Source: JAXGYX01 sp964487355
Lineage (GTDB): Bacteria > Bacillota > Clostridia > Saccharofermentanales > Fastidiosipilaceae
Reading direction: 5' to 3'
DNA length: 33,078 nt
Assembly (NCBI GenBank): GCA_964487355.1
Contig: CAZAPS010000018.1
Location: 1-33,078 of the forward strand
The position numbers were made by a program, and so were the translations under genes. The notes beneath the pieces were generated by a model, which was not told the DNA's origin, searched no databases, and saw only the letters and a list, made by a program, of their open reading frames with translations. Positions 25,514 through 33,078 of the stretch are shown here, piece after piece (the first letter of the stretch is position 1; each line of letters begins with the position of its first letter).

Positions 25514-27268
25514 TCACAAGTCTTGCATCAACCGGATGCTCTTGAGCAGATCGTTGGACGGATGGATACCCAATTCAATCAACTGATCTGTGACGTCGAC
25601 CGGGACGGTGTTGCCCGGCAGCATCGCGTTCATCATGCCGCCAACAAATATATGATAGGTCTTCCCTCGCTTGCGCTGCAGCTCAAGCAACTGACGACCA
25701 TAGTCCAAAACCTGACCGATATGGGCGCTGATCATCACGATGTTGGTCTCCTCCTCATCCGCCAGATCCAACAAGTCGATGGGATCCATGTCCACGCCAC
25801 CATTTATGATCCGCGCTCCGGTATGGTGCATGACCCGATCGACCAGCATCAGACCGTAGCTGTGACCATCGGCCGAGACGACCACGATTTTCTTTCCGGA
25901 AAGTGAGTGGTCGAGCACTTCACTTTTGATGTCCAGAATGATTTCATCCGCCATCTGCAATGTCTGACGGCCCAGCACACTGGGCACGTAGGCCGAAAAC
26001 TCACCGCCACCCTGGGTGCTGGGGTGAAACGCCTGCTCTATTTGCATGGGAGACAGCCGCTTCAACACCATGATGAGTTCCAACGGATCATTCATATTCA
26101 CACCCGCGGCTTCGAATGTGTTGAACATGTTGTTATAAAACTCCGTGCCTTTTTCAATCAACTCGTCGCGGATGGCCTCCAAAGGTGAGAAATCCATCAA
26201 TGGCAGCCATTCTTTGGCCTTCGTCTCGGCTCGGCGACCGGCCGCGGCGATGTCCAACAGTTCTTGCAGGGTCGGCACTCTAAGCGCTTCAGTGACTGAG
26301 ACCGGGCTGATCGCTGTGTGCATCTGGTATTTCAACTCGACCAAAGTCTGAATCAACATCTCTTGTACACCGGTGCCATAGTTCGCCTCTATGTCGTGCG
26401 CCCACTGTTCCAAAGTGCCCCCGTTGTAATATGACAGAATCGGTTCTTCCCAGGAGCCAAACATTTTATGCAAAGCCATGCCAAATGCCATTCTCGGTTG
26501 AATATCCGTCAACAACCCACCGTAACTGACGGACAATCTCGCTCCACACAGATCGTTGACGATATGGCGCTCCATCATGACATAGCCAACATAGGAGGCG
26601 ACGTCCATGAAATAGCCAGGCACGCCATCCTCCGGATAGGTGTCCACCGTAATGAACCGGTCTCGCTGAGAGGCCACGATACCCAACGAACGAACCATGT
26701 CGCTGAAGCGCTGGCGGTCATCGGTGAAATTGGGAAAGTCCCAGATCATCTGTGAAAATGTGCCCAATCTCGGGGTCCCGGCCTCGATCGCGTTGATCGT
26801 GGTCTGTAGATTGTGAGGCGTGGCGAGGTGCCAGTCCTGCCAAATGATCTGAATGGCGGCCGCGTCGGAGTGACGCCGCCAATCGGCGTCTTCAGGCAGC
26901 ACATAACTGGTCGGCTTGGGCGCCTTGTCCCAATATGACTGTGGCAGTCCGGTCAACATGCTGGGGATGTTTTGGACGGTTCGGATATCCAGGCCGGTAC
27001 GGTCGGAAAATTCTTCCAATGCCTTGATCGCGTCCAACTGTTCGTCCAGTGAGGACAGACCGAGCAAAAGCTGCCAGGTCATTTTGCCATTTCGTGTGTT
27101 TTCCTTGCGGTAGTCCAGATAGCTTTCATATCCGAATCGTTTTAAAAACTTGTTGCGCGGCACGTTCAGCGAGGCGCCAATCTGTTTACCTTCTTCCAAT
27201 AATTCAAGCCCGTCCGGATAATCGACCGGAATCAGACTGCTTATATGTTTCACCAGCTGGGCGTCCAT
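25514..27268 (-). CDS. Coenzyme-B12-dependent mutase-like protein (TIM barrel + C-terminal B12 domain)
   Basis: 584 residues. The C-terminal domain (about 458-584) has the base-off/His-on cobalamin motif VSADGHSYG (Asp467, His469, Gly472), then NIVMISAHIG and HIFVGGMMNAMLPG, as in methylmalonyl-CoA and glutamate mutases. Residues about 130-430 resemble the TIM-barrel part of carbon-skeleton mutases (TINAIEAGTPRLGTFSQMIW; GYFMDVASYVGYVMMERH). Barrel-then-B12 order and length fit 2-methyleneglutarate-mutase-like enzymes, but I do not recognise a specific family member, so the substrate is unknown. GAGGAGGG precedes the ATG. It is the last gene of the importer/aminotransferase cluster, after a 158-base gap with its own promoter. 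No mutase chaperone or cobalamin adenosyltransferase is in the window. Confidence 0.8.
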   Translation of the reverse strand: MDAQLVKHISSLIPVDYPDGLELLEEGKQIGASLNVPRNKFLKRFGYESYLDYRKENTRNGKMTWQLLLGLSSLDEQLDAIKALEEFSDRTGLDIRTVQNIPSMLTGLPQSYWDKAPKPTSYVLPEDADWRRHSDAAAIQIIWQDWHLATPHNLQTTINAIEAGTPRLGTFSQMIWDFPNFTDDRQRFSDMVRSLGIVASQRDRFITVDTYPEDGVPGYFMDVASYVGYVMMERHIVNDLCGARLSVSYGGLLTDIQPRMAFGMALHKMFGSWEEPILSYYNGGTLEQWAHDIEANYGTGVQEMLIQTLVELKYQMHTAISPVSVTEALRVPTLQELLDIAAAGRRAETKAKEWLPLMDFSPLEAIRDELIEKGTEFYNNMFNTFEAAGVNMNDPLELIMVLKRLSPMQIEQAFHPSTQGGGEFSAYVPSVLGRQTLQMADEIILDIKSEVLDHSLSGKKIVVVSADGHSYGLMLVDRVMHHTGARIINGGVDMDPIDLLDLADEEETNIVMISAHIGQVLDYGRQLLELQRKRGKTYHIFVGGMMNAMLPGNTVPVDVTDQLIELGIHPSNDLLKSIRLMQDL

Positions 27269-27327
27269 GCTGACCCTCCTCGTCTTTTAAATGGTTTTTG
27301 TAATGAGCAAAATTTGTGCAATGAATC

Positions 27328-27356
27328 AATATAATGCAGGATCCGGAACAGTTCAA
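27328..27356 (-). promoter_or_regulatory. Promoter of the B12 mutase gene
   Basis: Minus strand: -35 TTGAAC (27356-27351), exact 17-base spacer, -10 TATATT (27333-27328). Start of transcription is expected near 27321, about 50 bases before the ATG. Best promoter match in the window. Confidence 0.65.
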
Positions 27357-27373
27357 TTCAGACCATTCCGGAT
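27341..27373. promoter_or_regulatory. Inverted repeat overlapping the mutase promoter, candidate operator
   Basis: ATCCGGAA (27341-27348) and TTCCGGAT (27366-27373) form perfect 8-bp arms flanking the -35 box. A second small dyad GTCGA-TGG-TCGAC lies at 27390-27402. It could instead act as an RNA hairpin in read-through transcripts from the permease. Confidence 0.5.
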
Positions 27374-27426
27374 TTTGAGGCAGTTGGGCGTCGATGGTCG
27401 ACAAACCACGACAAGCAATTTGCGAT

Positions 27427-28569
27427 TTAACGTTTCGGGCGACTGAGACTTTGATCCAGCACGACCGCCAGCAACACCATTAGTCCTTTAAAGATCATCT
27501 GCACATCAGAGGACACGTTCTCCAAAGACAGGACGTTGTTTAGGATACCGATCAGCAGCACACCGACCAGGGTTCCCTGCACCTTGCCCCGGCCACCGGT
27601 CATACTGGTTCCGCCCAGCACAACAGCCGCGATGGCGTCGGTCTCATACATAAGGCCGGACTGTGGCACACCCGAGCTGAGTCGAGCGGTGGTCAGGATG
27701 CCACCGGCGATCGCGAGCGCTCCACTGATCATATAAACCTTGATCAAAACTCTATCTACCTTGATGCCTGCCAGACGCGAGGCTTCCGCGTTTCCACCCA
27801 CCGCGTAAATCTGACGGCCAAATGTGGTTTTGCTCAACACGATCAAAAACGCGATGAACACAATTCCGAAGATCGCTATCTGCACGTTCATTCCCCGTGT
27901 CGAGAGCATCAGCCAGATTGCCAAAGTGGCGACAACAATCAATAATAGAAGACTGACAATCAGGCCACCCACCTTTTGCATTGATTTGAATTTTCTCACC
28001 GCTCCATAGATGATGAACACAGCGACCACGGCCAGAATGATATAAACCGCCAGCGCCGGTATGGAAAAGTTTCCCATCAACTTTGTGAAGGTCTCATTGT
28101 TGATCGGCACCGCCGAGGCGCCTGTGATTGACAGCGCGGCGCCGCGATAGATCATCTGTCCGGCCAAGGTGGCGATAAAAGGCGGCACACCAAGCTTGGT
28201 GATGAAAATTCCATGGACCGCGCCGGCCACGCAGCCTGCGATCAATGTCACAAGCACAGCGGGGAACCAGCCAATCACCGGGAGCAACATGGCGCTCAGA
28301 CAACTGCCAAAGGCAAGCAGACTGCCGACGCTCAGATCGATGCCGCCGGTCAAAATCGCGTAGTTCAGACCGATCGCCAGCAGGCCGGGAACCGAAACCT
28401 GAACCAGGATATTCATGATGTTTGTCGGCAGGATAAATGTTTTGTTCAATACAACACCTATGAAAATCAGCAAAGCAAGAGCGATATAGGTGGTGAAATC
28501 TTTCCAGGATCGTTTTTTCACGTATGGTGACGAAACCGCGACCGCGGCGTTGTTTTTCTCTGTAGTCAT
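27427..28569 (-). CDS. Sugar-type ABC transporter permease (XylH/RbsC-like)
   Basis: 380 residues with about 10 or more hydrophobic segments. Family blocks: LAIGLNYAILTGGIDLSVGS, GVPPFIATLAGQMIYRG, RQIYAVGGNAEASRLAGI, and AAVVLGGTSMTGGRGKVQG. It is longer than RbsC (about 320) because of an extra membrane-rich stretch in the middle, as in XylH-type permeases. Forms the channel with the ATPase encoded immediately upstream. The start codon overlaps the ATPase stop by one base (TAATG), with GGAGGAG inside the upstream gene. Substrate cannot be told from sequence. Confidence 0.92.
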   Translation of the reverse strand: MTTEKNNAAVAVSSPYVKKRSWKDFTTYIALALLIFIGVVLNKTFILPTNIMNILVQVSVPGLLAIGLNYAILTGGIDLSVGSLLAFGSCLSAMLLPVIGWFPAVLVTLIAGCVAGAVHGIFITKLGVPPFIATLAGQMIYRGAALSITGASAVPINNETFTKLMGNFSIPALAVYIILAVVAVFIIYGAVRKFKSMQKVGGLIVSLLLLIVVATLAIWLMLSTRGMNVQIAIFGIVFIAFLIVLSKTTFGRQIYAVGGNAEASRLAGIKVDRVLIKVYMISGALAIAGGILTTARLSSGVPQSGLMYETDAIAAVVLGGTSMTGGRGKVQGTLVGVLLIGILNNVLSLENVSSDVQMIFKGLMVLLAVVLDQSLSRPKR

Positions 28570-30089
28570 TATTCATCTCCTCCAATGGCGCTCTTGAGCA
28601 GCATTTCCTCGTCCAGCTCATCGGCTGAAAGCTCAGCCCTGATTTCACCCTCGTGCATGATCAAAACTCGATCGCATAGGCCGATGATCTCGGGCATTTC
28701 AGATGAAATGACCACTACCGTCATTCCCTCGTTCGCCAGGCGTCGCAAAATTGTATAAATTTCTGATTTTGTGCCGACGTCAATACCGACGGTCGGCTCG
28801 TCCAAAATAAAGATTTCAGGTTTCATGATCAACCATTTGCCGATGCATACTTTTTGTTGATTTCCTCCGGAGAGCTGCTTGACGGCTTCCTGCTTGGAGG
28901 CTACTTTGATCGATAAATCATCGATCGCCGAGTCGACAGCCTGATTTTCGAGATTTTCGTCAATTATGCCCAGCGCTTTGGCGTATGCTTTCAGTGACGG
29001 CAGCGAGAGGTTGCTCTCCACGCTTTGCTCCAAAATCAAACCTGTTTTTTTACGGTCCTCAGTCAAAAAAACCATGCCGTTTTTAATCGCGTCAGCCGGC
29101 TCGTTGATGGTGACTTTCTTACCTTTGATATAAAGGTCTCCATAGCCCCAGCCCTGTTTTCCCTGATAGATGGACTGCAACGTTTCCGTCCGGCCCGCTC
29201 CAACCAAACCATAGAAGCCTAAAATCTCGCCCGGTCTGGCGGAAAAGTTGATGTTATGCACGATTTGTTTGCCGCTTGCCGGATCCTTGACGCGCCAGTT
29301 CTTAATCTCAAAGCTGGTCTTTGACGGCGGGACGACCCCGGGCTTTTCGGGATACATGTTTTGTAATTCGCGGCCGATCATCATACGGATCAATTCAGCT
29401 TTGTTGGTTTCGGCGATCGCCTTGGTTCCTACATATTTACCGTCTTTTAGAATACTGACGTGTGTGCACACCTCGAAAATCTCATCCAGCTTGTGGCTGA
29501 CATAGATCATGGTCGTGCCTTTTTTACTCTCGTCCCGGATGATGCGAAAGAGCGTTTGAATTTCATTTTCGCTGAGCATGCTCGACGACTCATCAAAAAT
29601 GAGCACATCCGGTTCTTTGGAGATCGCCTTGGCGATTTCCACTAATTGCCGATACCCCATCGAAAGGTCACGCACCCTCGTGTCGGGCGACACGTCCAGA
29701 CCCACCTCGTCGAGAAAGACCTTGGTCTTGCTCATTAAAGTGTGATCGTCCACAAAGCCTCGTTTGGTCGGCATGCCGGTCAGAAAAATATTCTCGGCCA
29801 CTGTCATGTCATTGATTTGATTGAGCTCCTGGTGGACTATCGCGATGCCGACTTTCTCGGCGTCCAAAGTGGATTGGTTGTTCAATTCCTCACCGTCCAG
29901 CGTGACTGTCCCATCATAACGACCGTGCGGCCAGACTCCCGCGATGATCTTCGCCAAGGTCGATTTTCCGGCACCGTTTTCACCACACAGTCCGATCACA
30001 TCACCTTTGCCGATTTCAAAAGAAACCTGATCCAGCGCCCTCACACCAGGAAACTCGAGCGTTACATTTTTAATGTCAATTTTGCCCAT
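28569..30089 (-). CDS. Sugar-type ABC transporter ATPase, two ABC domains (XylG/RbsA-like)
   Basis: 506 residues. Domain 1 has Walker A GENGAGKST and AGVWPHGRYDGTVTLDGEEL, which resembles XylG. Its Walker B reads LIFDESSSMLSENE, so the usual DEPTAAL is changed to DESSSML with the catalytic Glu kept. Domain 2 has a degenerate Walker A (GLVGAGRTE), normal for this subfamily, then LSGGNQQKVCIGKWL and ILDEPTVGIDVG. Energises the permease encoded by the next gene. TAGGAG lies before the ATG at 30089. Separated from the binding-protein gene by 147 bases that contain a large hairpin. Confidence 0.94.
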   Translation of the reverse strand: MGKIDIKNVTLEFPGVRALDQVSFEIGKGDVIGLCGENGAGKSTLAKIIAGVWPHGRYDGTVTLDGEELNNQSTLDAEKVGIAIVHQELNQINDMTVAENIFLTGMPTKRGFVDDHTLMSKTKVFLDEVGLDVSPDTRVRDLSMGYRQLVEIAKAISKEPDVLIFDESSSMLSENEIQTLFRIIRDESKKGTTMIYVSHKLDEIFEVCTHVSILKDGKYVGTKAIAETNKAELIRMMIGRELQNMYPEKPGVVPPSKTSFEIKNWRVKDPASGKQIVHNINFSARPGEILGFYGLVGAGRTETLQSIYQGKQGWGYGDLYIKGKKVTINEPADAIKNGMVFLTEDRKKTGLILEQSVESNLSLPSLKAYAKALGIIDENLENQAVDSAIDDLSIKVASKQEAVKQLSGGNQQKVCIGKWLIMKPEIFILDEPTVGIDVGTKSEIYTILRRLANEGMTVVVISSEMPEIIGLCDRVLIMHEGEIRAELSADELDEEMLLKSAIGGDE

Positions 30090-30103
30090 AATGTGCTCCT
30101 ATT

Positions 30104-30142
30104 TTGAACAAGGCCACCAGCGATCGCGGGTGACCTGTTCAA
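30104..30142 (-). other. Intercistronic hairpin between binding protein and ATPase genes
   Basis: TTGAACA (30104-30110) pairs with TGTTCAA (30136-30142). After a one-base bulge a further seven pairs, with one mismatch, continue to a loop containing GCGATCGC. No T run follows. Such hairpins often let the binding protein mRNA outlast the rest of a transporter transcript. Confidence 0.6.
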
Positions 30143-30236
30143 CAATGTTACAGTCCGCCACACAGCCAGGAAGGGATAGATTCAAGCCACGTGACCGCAC
30201 TTGCAACGTTTCATTACGTTTAACAAGCCGTTAATC

Positions 30237-31322
30237 TTATTTAATGAGATCCGGGTACTTCGCTTTGCCAAGTTCGGAAATATTGTCACTGGTGATCATC
30301 TTGAGCGGAACCCAATAAGTGGGCACGTCATCCACAACCTCGGAAACCTCAGCTTCCTCACCTCTGGCAAGTTTCACACCCTGCTCGACTATCGCCACAC
30401 CGATCTCAATCGCTCCGCGGTCGATCACAGCGTAATTCGTGGCGCCGTCCAGCAGCATCTCAGCCGAATCTTTGTCAAAGTCTGATCCATAGAACATAAT
30501 GTCTTGGTCTTTACCAACGTTTTTGGCTGCCTGCATTGCGCCGATCGCCATTGTGTCATTGTTGGCGAACACGGCGACAATGTCATCACCATATTGCGTC
30601 AAAGCGTTCTCCATGGTGTTCATCGCCAGCTGACGATCCCAGTTTTCGTGGAATAATTGTACAACCACTTCCAGGTTCGGAGCTGCTTTTTCCAGTTGCT
30701 CCAGGTTACCTTTGGTGATGGTCTCAGCGGCCTCATCGCCCTTGCTACCGGACAATATGACAACTTTGCCTGACACATCAGCGCCTTCACGTTCGACATA
30801 ATCGTCCACCTGCATCTCACCGATCAACTGGGTGTTGCCGGCGATGCGGTAGTCACAGGTCGCGCCGGTGATCGCGGCTTCCAGGTTCACCACCGGGATG
30901 CCGGCAGCCTGCGCCTTGTTGACCATGTCCTTGGCCGCGTCACTGCGAGCCGGTTCCAGTATCAACACATCGATACCCGACGCGATGAAGTTGTCAACTT
31001 GGTTGGCCTGCAAAGTGGGGTCGTTCTCGCTCGAGACCCAGTTGACTTCCACATTGCCCATTTCCGCCGCTTTGGCTTGCGCGTTCTCTTCCATGATCTT
31101 ATAGACAGCTTCTTTAAGCGTCATGTTGGTGATTCCGATCACGATGGTCTTATCGTCAGATGAACTGTCGTCTTTGCTTTCCACAGCTTCAGCTGTCGTC
31201 TCCTGCGTGTCGGTCACCTCTCCGGTGTCCTCGGCGGTTGTCTCTTTGGTGCCACCTCCGCCACAAGCGACGATAGAAAGTGACATCACAGCGGTCAGTA
31301 GAATAGCTAATATCTTTTTCAT
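30237..31322 (-). CDS. ABC transporter substrate-binding lipoprotein (periplasmic binding protein type 1, sugar-type)
   Basis: 361 residues. Lipoprotein signal peptide MKKILAILLTAVMSLSIVAC with lipobox IVA-C and acylated Cys20, then an acidic Thr/Asp/Glu-rich tether to about residue 57. The body is a RbsB/XylF-type fold: TIVIGITNMTLKEAVYKIM, then ASGIDVLILEPARSDAA, AQAAGIPVVNLEAAITG, and AVFANNDTMAIGAMQAAKNV. Anchored outside the membrane, it delivers the substrate to the permease. GGAAGGT precedes the ATG at 31322. The ligand is unknown, and no sugar-kinase or isomerase gene accompanies it. Confidence 0.94.
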   Translation of the reverse strand: MKKILAILLTAVMSLSIVACGGGGTKETTAEDTGEVTDTQETTAEAVESKDDSSSDDKTIVIGITNMTLKEAVYKIMEENAQAKAAEMGNVEVNWVSSENDPTLQANQVDNFIASGIDVLILEPARSDAAKDMVNKAQAAGIPVVNLEAAITGATCDYRIAGNTQLIGEMQVDDYVEREGADVSGKVVILSGSKGDEAAETITKGNLEQLEKAAPNLEVVVQLFHENWDRQLAMNTMENALTQYGDDIVAVFANNDTMAIGAMQAAKNVGKDQDIMFYGSDFDKDSAEMLLDGATNYAVIDRGAIEIGVAIVEQGVKLARGEEAEVSEVVDDVPTYWVPLKMITSDNISELGKAKYPDLIK

Positions 31323-31474
31323 GATTATACCTTCCGTTTGTACCTTTCCTAATTAGTGTATCGGCCGATGAAATTCAAATGAATCATTGGTGAATCGGTC
31401 TGATTGGATCGTTGACTGCGAACTTTGGACAAGATCCGCTGTTCCCTTCTAGTCGCGGCTCGCCAAATATGCGG

Positions 31475-32803
31475 TCATTTTGCCAATTTTGCAAATATAT
31501 CATCCATACGCGTCAGCGTTAGGTCGATATCCTCCATGGAATGTTGGGTCGTTATGCCACGATGTGCCGGAGAGATTGGGCCGGCGGTGTCGTGAAAATA
31601 AAGTCCGTTCTCGATCGCCAGCTTGACGAATCGTTTGTATAGCGGCCGGTCGAATTGGGCGGCGGCCACTCGCCAGTCATAGACGGAGTTTTCGTCTTCG
31701 ATGCCCCAATAGATCGCGAAACGCGCGCCGACACCGGTGCAAAAACCTTTTAGATTGTGCTTTGTGAACAGGTCACTTATGCCATCGTAAAGCTTGTTTC
31801 CAATCGCCTCGATGTGGTCATAGAAGCCCGGTTCCAGCGCCATTTTGAAGCACTCGATCGAAGCCAGCACCGGCATGTATGAACCGGTGTAGGTGCCGCT
31901 CATGACCACTTTTCCGACCGGAGCGAGCACGTCCATGACGTCTTTTTTGCCCAGGATCGCTGAAATCGGAAAGCCGCCGGCCATTCCTTTGGCGATGCAG
32001 GTGACGTCCGGTGTGACTCCGTAGTAAAGCTGAGCGCTGCCGGGTCTCATGCGCAACGCGCAAATGACCTCATCGAAAATCAACACGACGCCTTCGCGGT
32101 CACACAAGGCTCTAACTTGTTCCAGATATTCTTTATGTGGCTTGAAACAACCGCAGTTATAGCTGATTGGCTCAAGAATGACAGCCGCCACATTGTCTTT
32201 GTTTTGTTTGATGCAGTATTCCAAAGCGTCGATGTTGTTGTACTCCACAACTTTGACAGCATCATTTGGATTGCTCGGAAATCCTTTGGAGTCCGGTGAA
32301 AGCTCAACTTGACCGTGTTCATCCATCTCCGCCAGCTTGACGTGGTTGTACCAAATCATCTCGTTCATGCCATGGAAATGGCCGTCAAAGCGAATGACGA
32401 TGTCTCGTCCTGTATAGGCTCGGGCGATGCGCATCGCGCCTTGAGTCGCCTCGGTTCCGGTGTTGGAAAAACGAATTCGCTCGGCGGAGGGGAAAAGTTT
32501 TTGAATCAGCCCGGCCAATTCAATATGAGACTCAGTCTCATAATTCATGAAAAAGCCTTTTTCGATCGAGCGTTCGGCTGCGGCTTTCAGTCGCGGATGA
32601 TTGTGTCCGAACAAGGCGGCACCTGCCCCTGTATGGTAGTCAATGAACTCATTGCCATCGACATCGTATAATTTGCTGCCATTCGCATGGTCCAAATAAA
32701 GCGCATGTCCCAGCGCGTTAATATAGCGCTGACCGGCCGAAACTCCACCTGCCAGATAATTAAATGATTCGTTGTACAGTTCAATTGATCGATCAAATTT
32801 CAT
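31475..32803 (-). CDS. Class III PLP-dependent aminotransferase, glutamate-1-semialdehyde aminomutase-like
   Basis: 442 residues. Class III features: GTEATQGAMRIARAYTGR (PLP phosphate site, about 116-133), ILEPISYNCGC, LIFDEVICALRM with Asp244 contacting the PLP ring nitrogen, and AKGMAGGFP with Lys272 as the likely Schiff-base lysine. The N-terminus (YNESFNYLAGGVSAGQR) resembles HemL-like proteins. No heme genes are nearby, so a catabolic aminotransferase or aminomutase is more likely than hemL. A strong AAGGAGGAG lies just before the ATG at 32803. First gene of the accessory cluster, 152 bases ahead of the binding-protein gene. Confidence 0.9.
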   Translation of the reverse strand: MKFDRSIELYNESFNYLAGGVSAGQRYINALGHALYLDHANGSKLYDVDGNEFIDYHTGAGAALFGHNHPRLKAAAERSIEKGFFMNYETESHIELAGLIQKLFPSAERIRFSNTGTEATQGAMRIARAYTGRDIVIRFDGHFHGMNEMIWYNHVKLAEMDEHGQVELSPDSKGFPSNPNDAVKVVEYNNIDALEYCIKQNKDNVAAVILEPISYNCGCFKPHKEYLEQVRALCDREGVVLIFDEVICALRMRPGSAQLYYGVTPDVTCIAKGMAGGFPISAILGKKDVMDVLAPVGKVVMSGTYTGSYMPVLASIECFKMALEPGFYDHIEAIGNKLYDGISDLFTKHNLKGFCTGVGARFAIYWGIEDENSVYDWRVAAAQFDRPLYKRFVKLAIENGLYFHDTAGPISPAHRGITTQHSMEDIDLTLTRMDDIFAKLAK

Positions 32804-32814
32804 TGTTCTCCTCC

Positions 32815-32842
32815 TTGAAATGGATTTTTTGAAATGGATTTT
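32815..32842. repeat. Perfect tandem duplication of 14 bases upstream of the aminotransferase
   Basis: TTGAAATGGATTTT occurs at 32815-32828 and immediately again at 32829-32842. The first copy ends against the AAGGAGG ribosome binding site, so it would lie in the mRNA leader. Confidence 0.8.
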
Positions 32843-32939
32843 GGATTGTTAGGTTAATGTGTCACATGTCCAAGATGTTATTCTTATCATTTGCATTGAT
32901 TGGCGAAATCCATGCATTAAGCGCAAGCGAGATTAAGCT

Positions 32940-32956
32940 GTCATGAAAGTCATGAC
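32940..32956. promoter_or_regulatory. 17-bp dyad, candidate operator upstream of the aminotransferase cluster
   Basis: GTCATGA-AAG-TCATGAC: perfect 7-bp arms with a 3-base centre, about 140 bases upstream of the start codon. Size and symmetry suit a dimeric transcription regulator; the regulator is unknown. Confidence 0.45.
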
Positions 32957-33078
32957 TGCCAGTCGCCTTTTGAATCGCATGTTCGTTGCCGGAACCGGAG
33001 TGGAGAGCCCGATGTTTAAATTCCTCAGTGCATTTTTTTCATTTCTGTTTTTGTGACTTGTTGACGTCCTTTCATTCA

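Larger units (their letters stand above)
32804..33078. other. Upstream region of the aminotransferase gene, window edge
   Basis: 275 bases with no gene seen. It holds a tandem 14-base repeat, the dyad at 32940-32956, and a short dyad ATGTG-T-CACAT (32857-32867). A weak minus-strand -35-like TTGGAC lies at 32873-32868, without a good -10. Confidence 0.45.

Noticed and set aside
30220..30234. TTAAC-AAGCC-GTTAA dyad just after the binding-protein gene
   Set aside because: Only 5-bp AT-rich arms and no T run; too weak to call.
27427..31322. Xylose transporter xylFGH
   Set aside because: ATPase and permease resemble XylG/XylH, but xylose isomerase, xylulokinase and a xylose regulator are absent, so the substrate is left open.
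31475..32803. hemL, glutamate-1-semialdehyde aminomutase for heme synthesis
   Set aside because: Sequence is HemL-like, but no heme genes are near and it lies with an importer and a B12 mutase; only the class III family is claimed.

Overview
The window looks like a chromosomal segment of an anaerobic, low-to-moderate G+C Firmicute, most likely Clostridia-like. This is inferred from the strong AGGAGG-type ribosome binding sites, the zapA / U32-peptidase pair, the TIGR03960/TIGR03936-type radical SAM pair, a DUF4080 radical SAM protein and a typical clostridial lipoprotein signal (cysteine after IVA). I cannot name a genus. Seventeen of the nineteen protein genes lie on the minus strand. The exceptions are an alpha/beta-hydrolase-like protein at the left edge and an ABC-F ATPase at about 23.5-25.4 kb. 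I saw no rRNA, tRNA, CRISPR array, insertion sequence or phage gene.

Region 1 (0-13.2 kb) is housekeeping with some oddities. It holds a membrane-anchored alpha/beta-hydrolase-like protein (+). Next come zapA - U32 peptidase (RlhA-like) - dut (-), then a GTP-type PEP carboxykinase with a clean terminator. A tight four-gene run follows (-): B12-type radical SAM protein -> DUF2344 protein -> sialate-O-acetylesterase-like protein -> rsmA, with overlaps or short gaps. Two hydrolase-fold proteins here have glycine at the nucleophile position, and ZapA carries a long tail built from a repeated S-I-(D/N/T)-P motif.

Region 2 (13.2-25.4 kb) is central metabolism. It holds pgi with a structured leader, and a branched-chain amino-acid operon running leuC - leuD - leuB - ilvD - ilvB (-). 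A DUF4080 radical SAM gene starts one base after the ilvB stop. leuA, ilvC, ilvE and the acetolactate synthase small subunit are not in the window. An ABC-F protein is divergent from leuC.

Region 3 (25.5-33.1 kb) is an accessory catabolic-looking locus, all on the minus strand. In transcription order it holds a class III PLP aminotransferase (glutamate-1-semialdehyde-aminomutase-like), a substrate-binding lipoprotein, a two-domain XylG/RbsA-type ATPase, a XylH/RbsC-type permease, and a coenzyme-B12-dependent carbon-skeleton mutase-like protein. The mutase has its own good promoter overlapped by an inverted repeat. No sugar kinase, isomerase or dehydrogenase accompanies the sugar-type importer. 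The combination of importer, PLP aminotransferase and B12 mutase is the best candidate here for an undescribed pathway. Its substrate is unknown.
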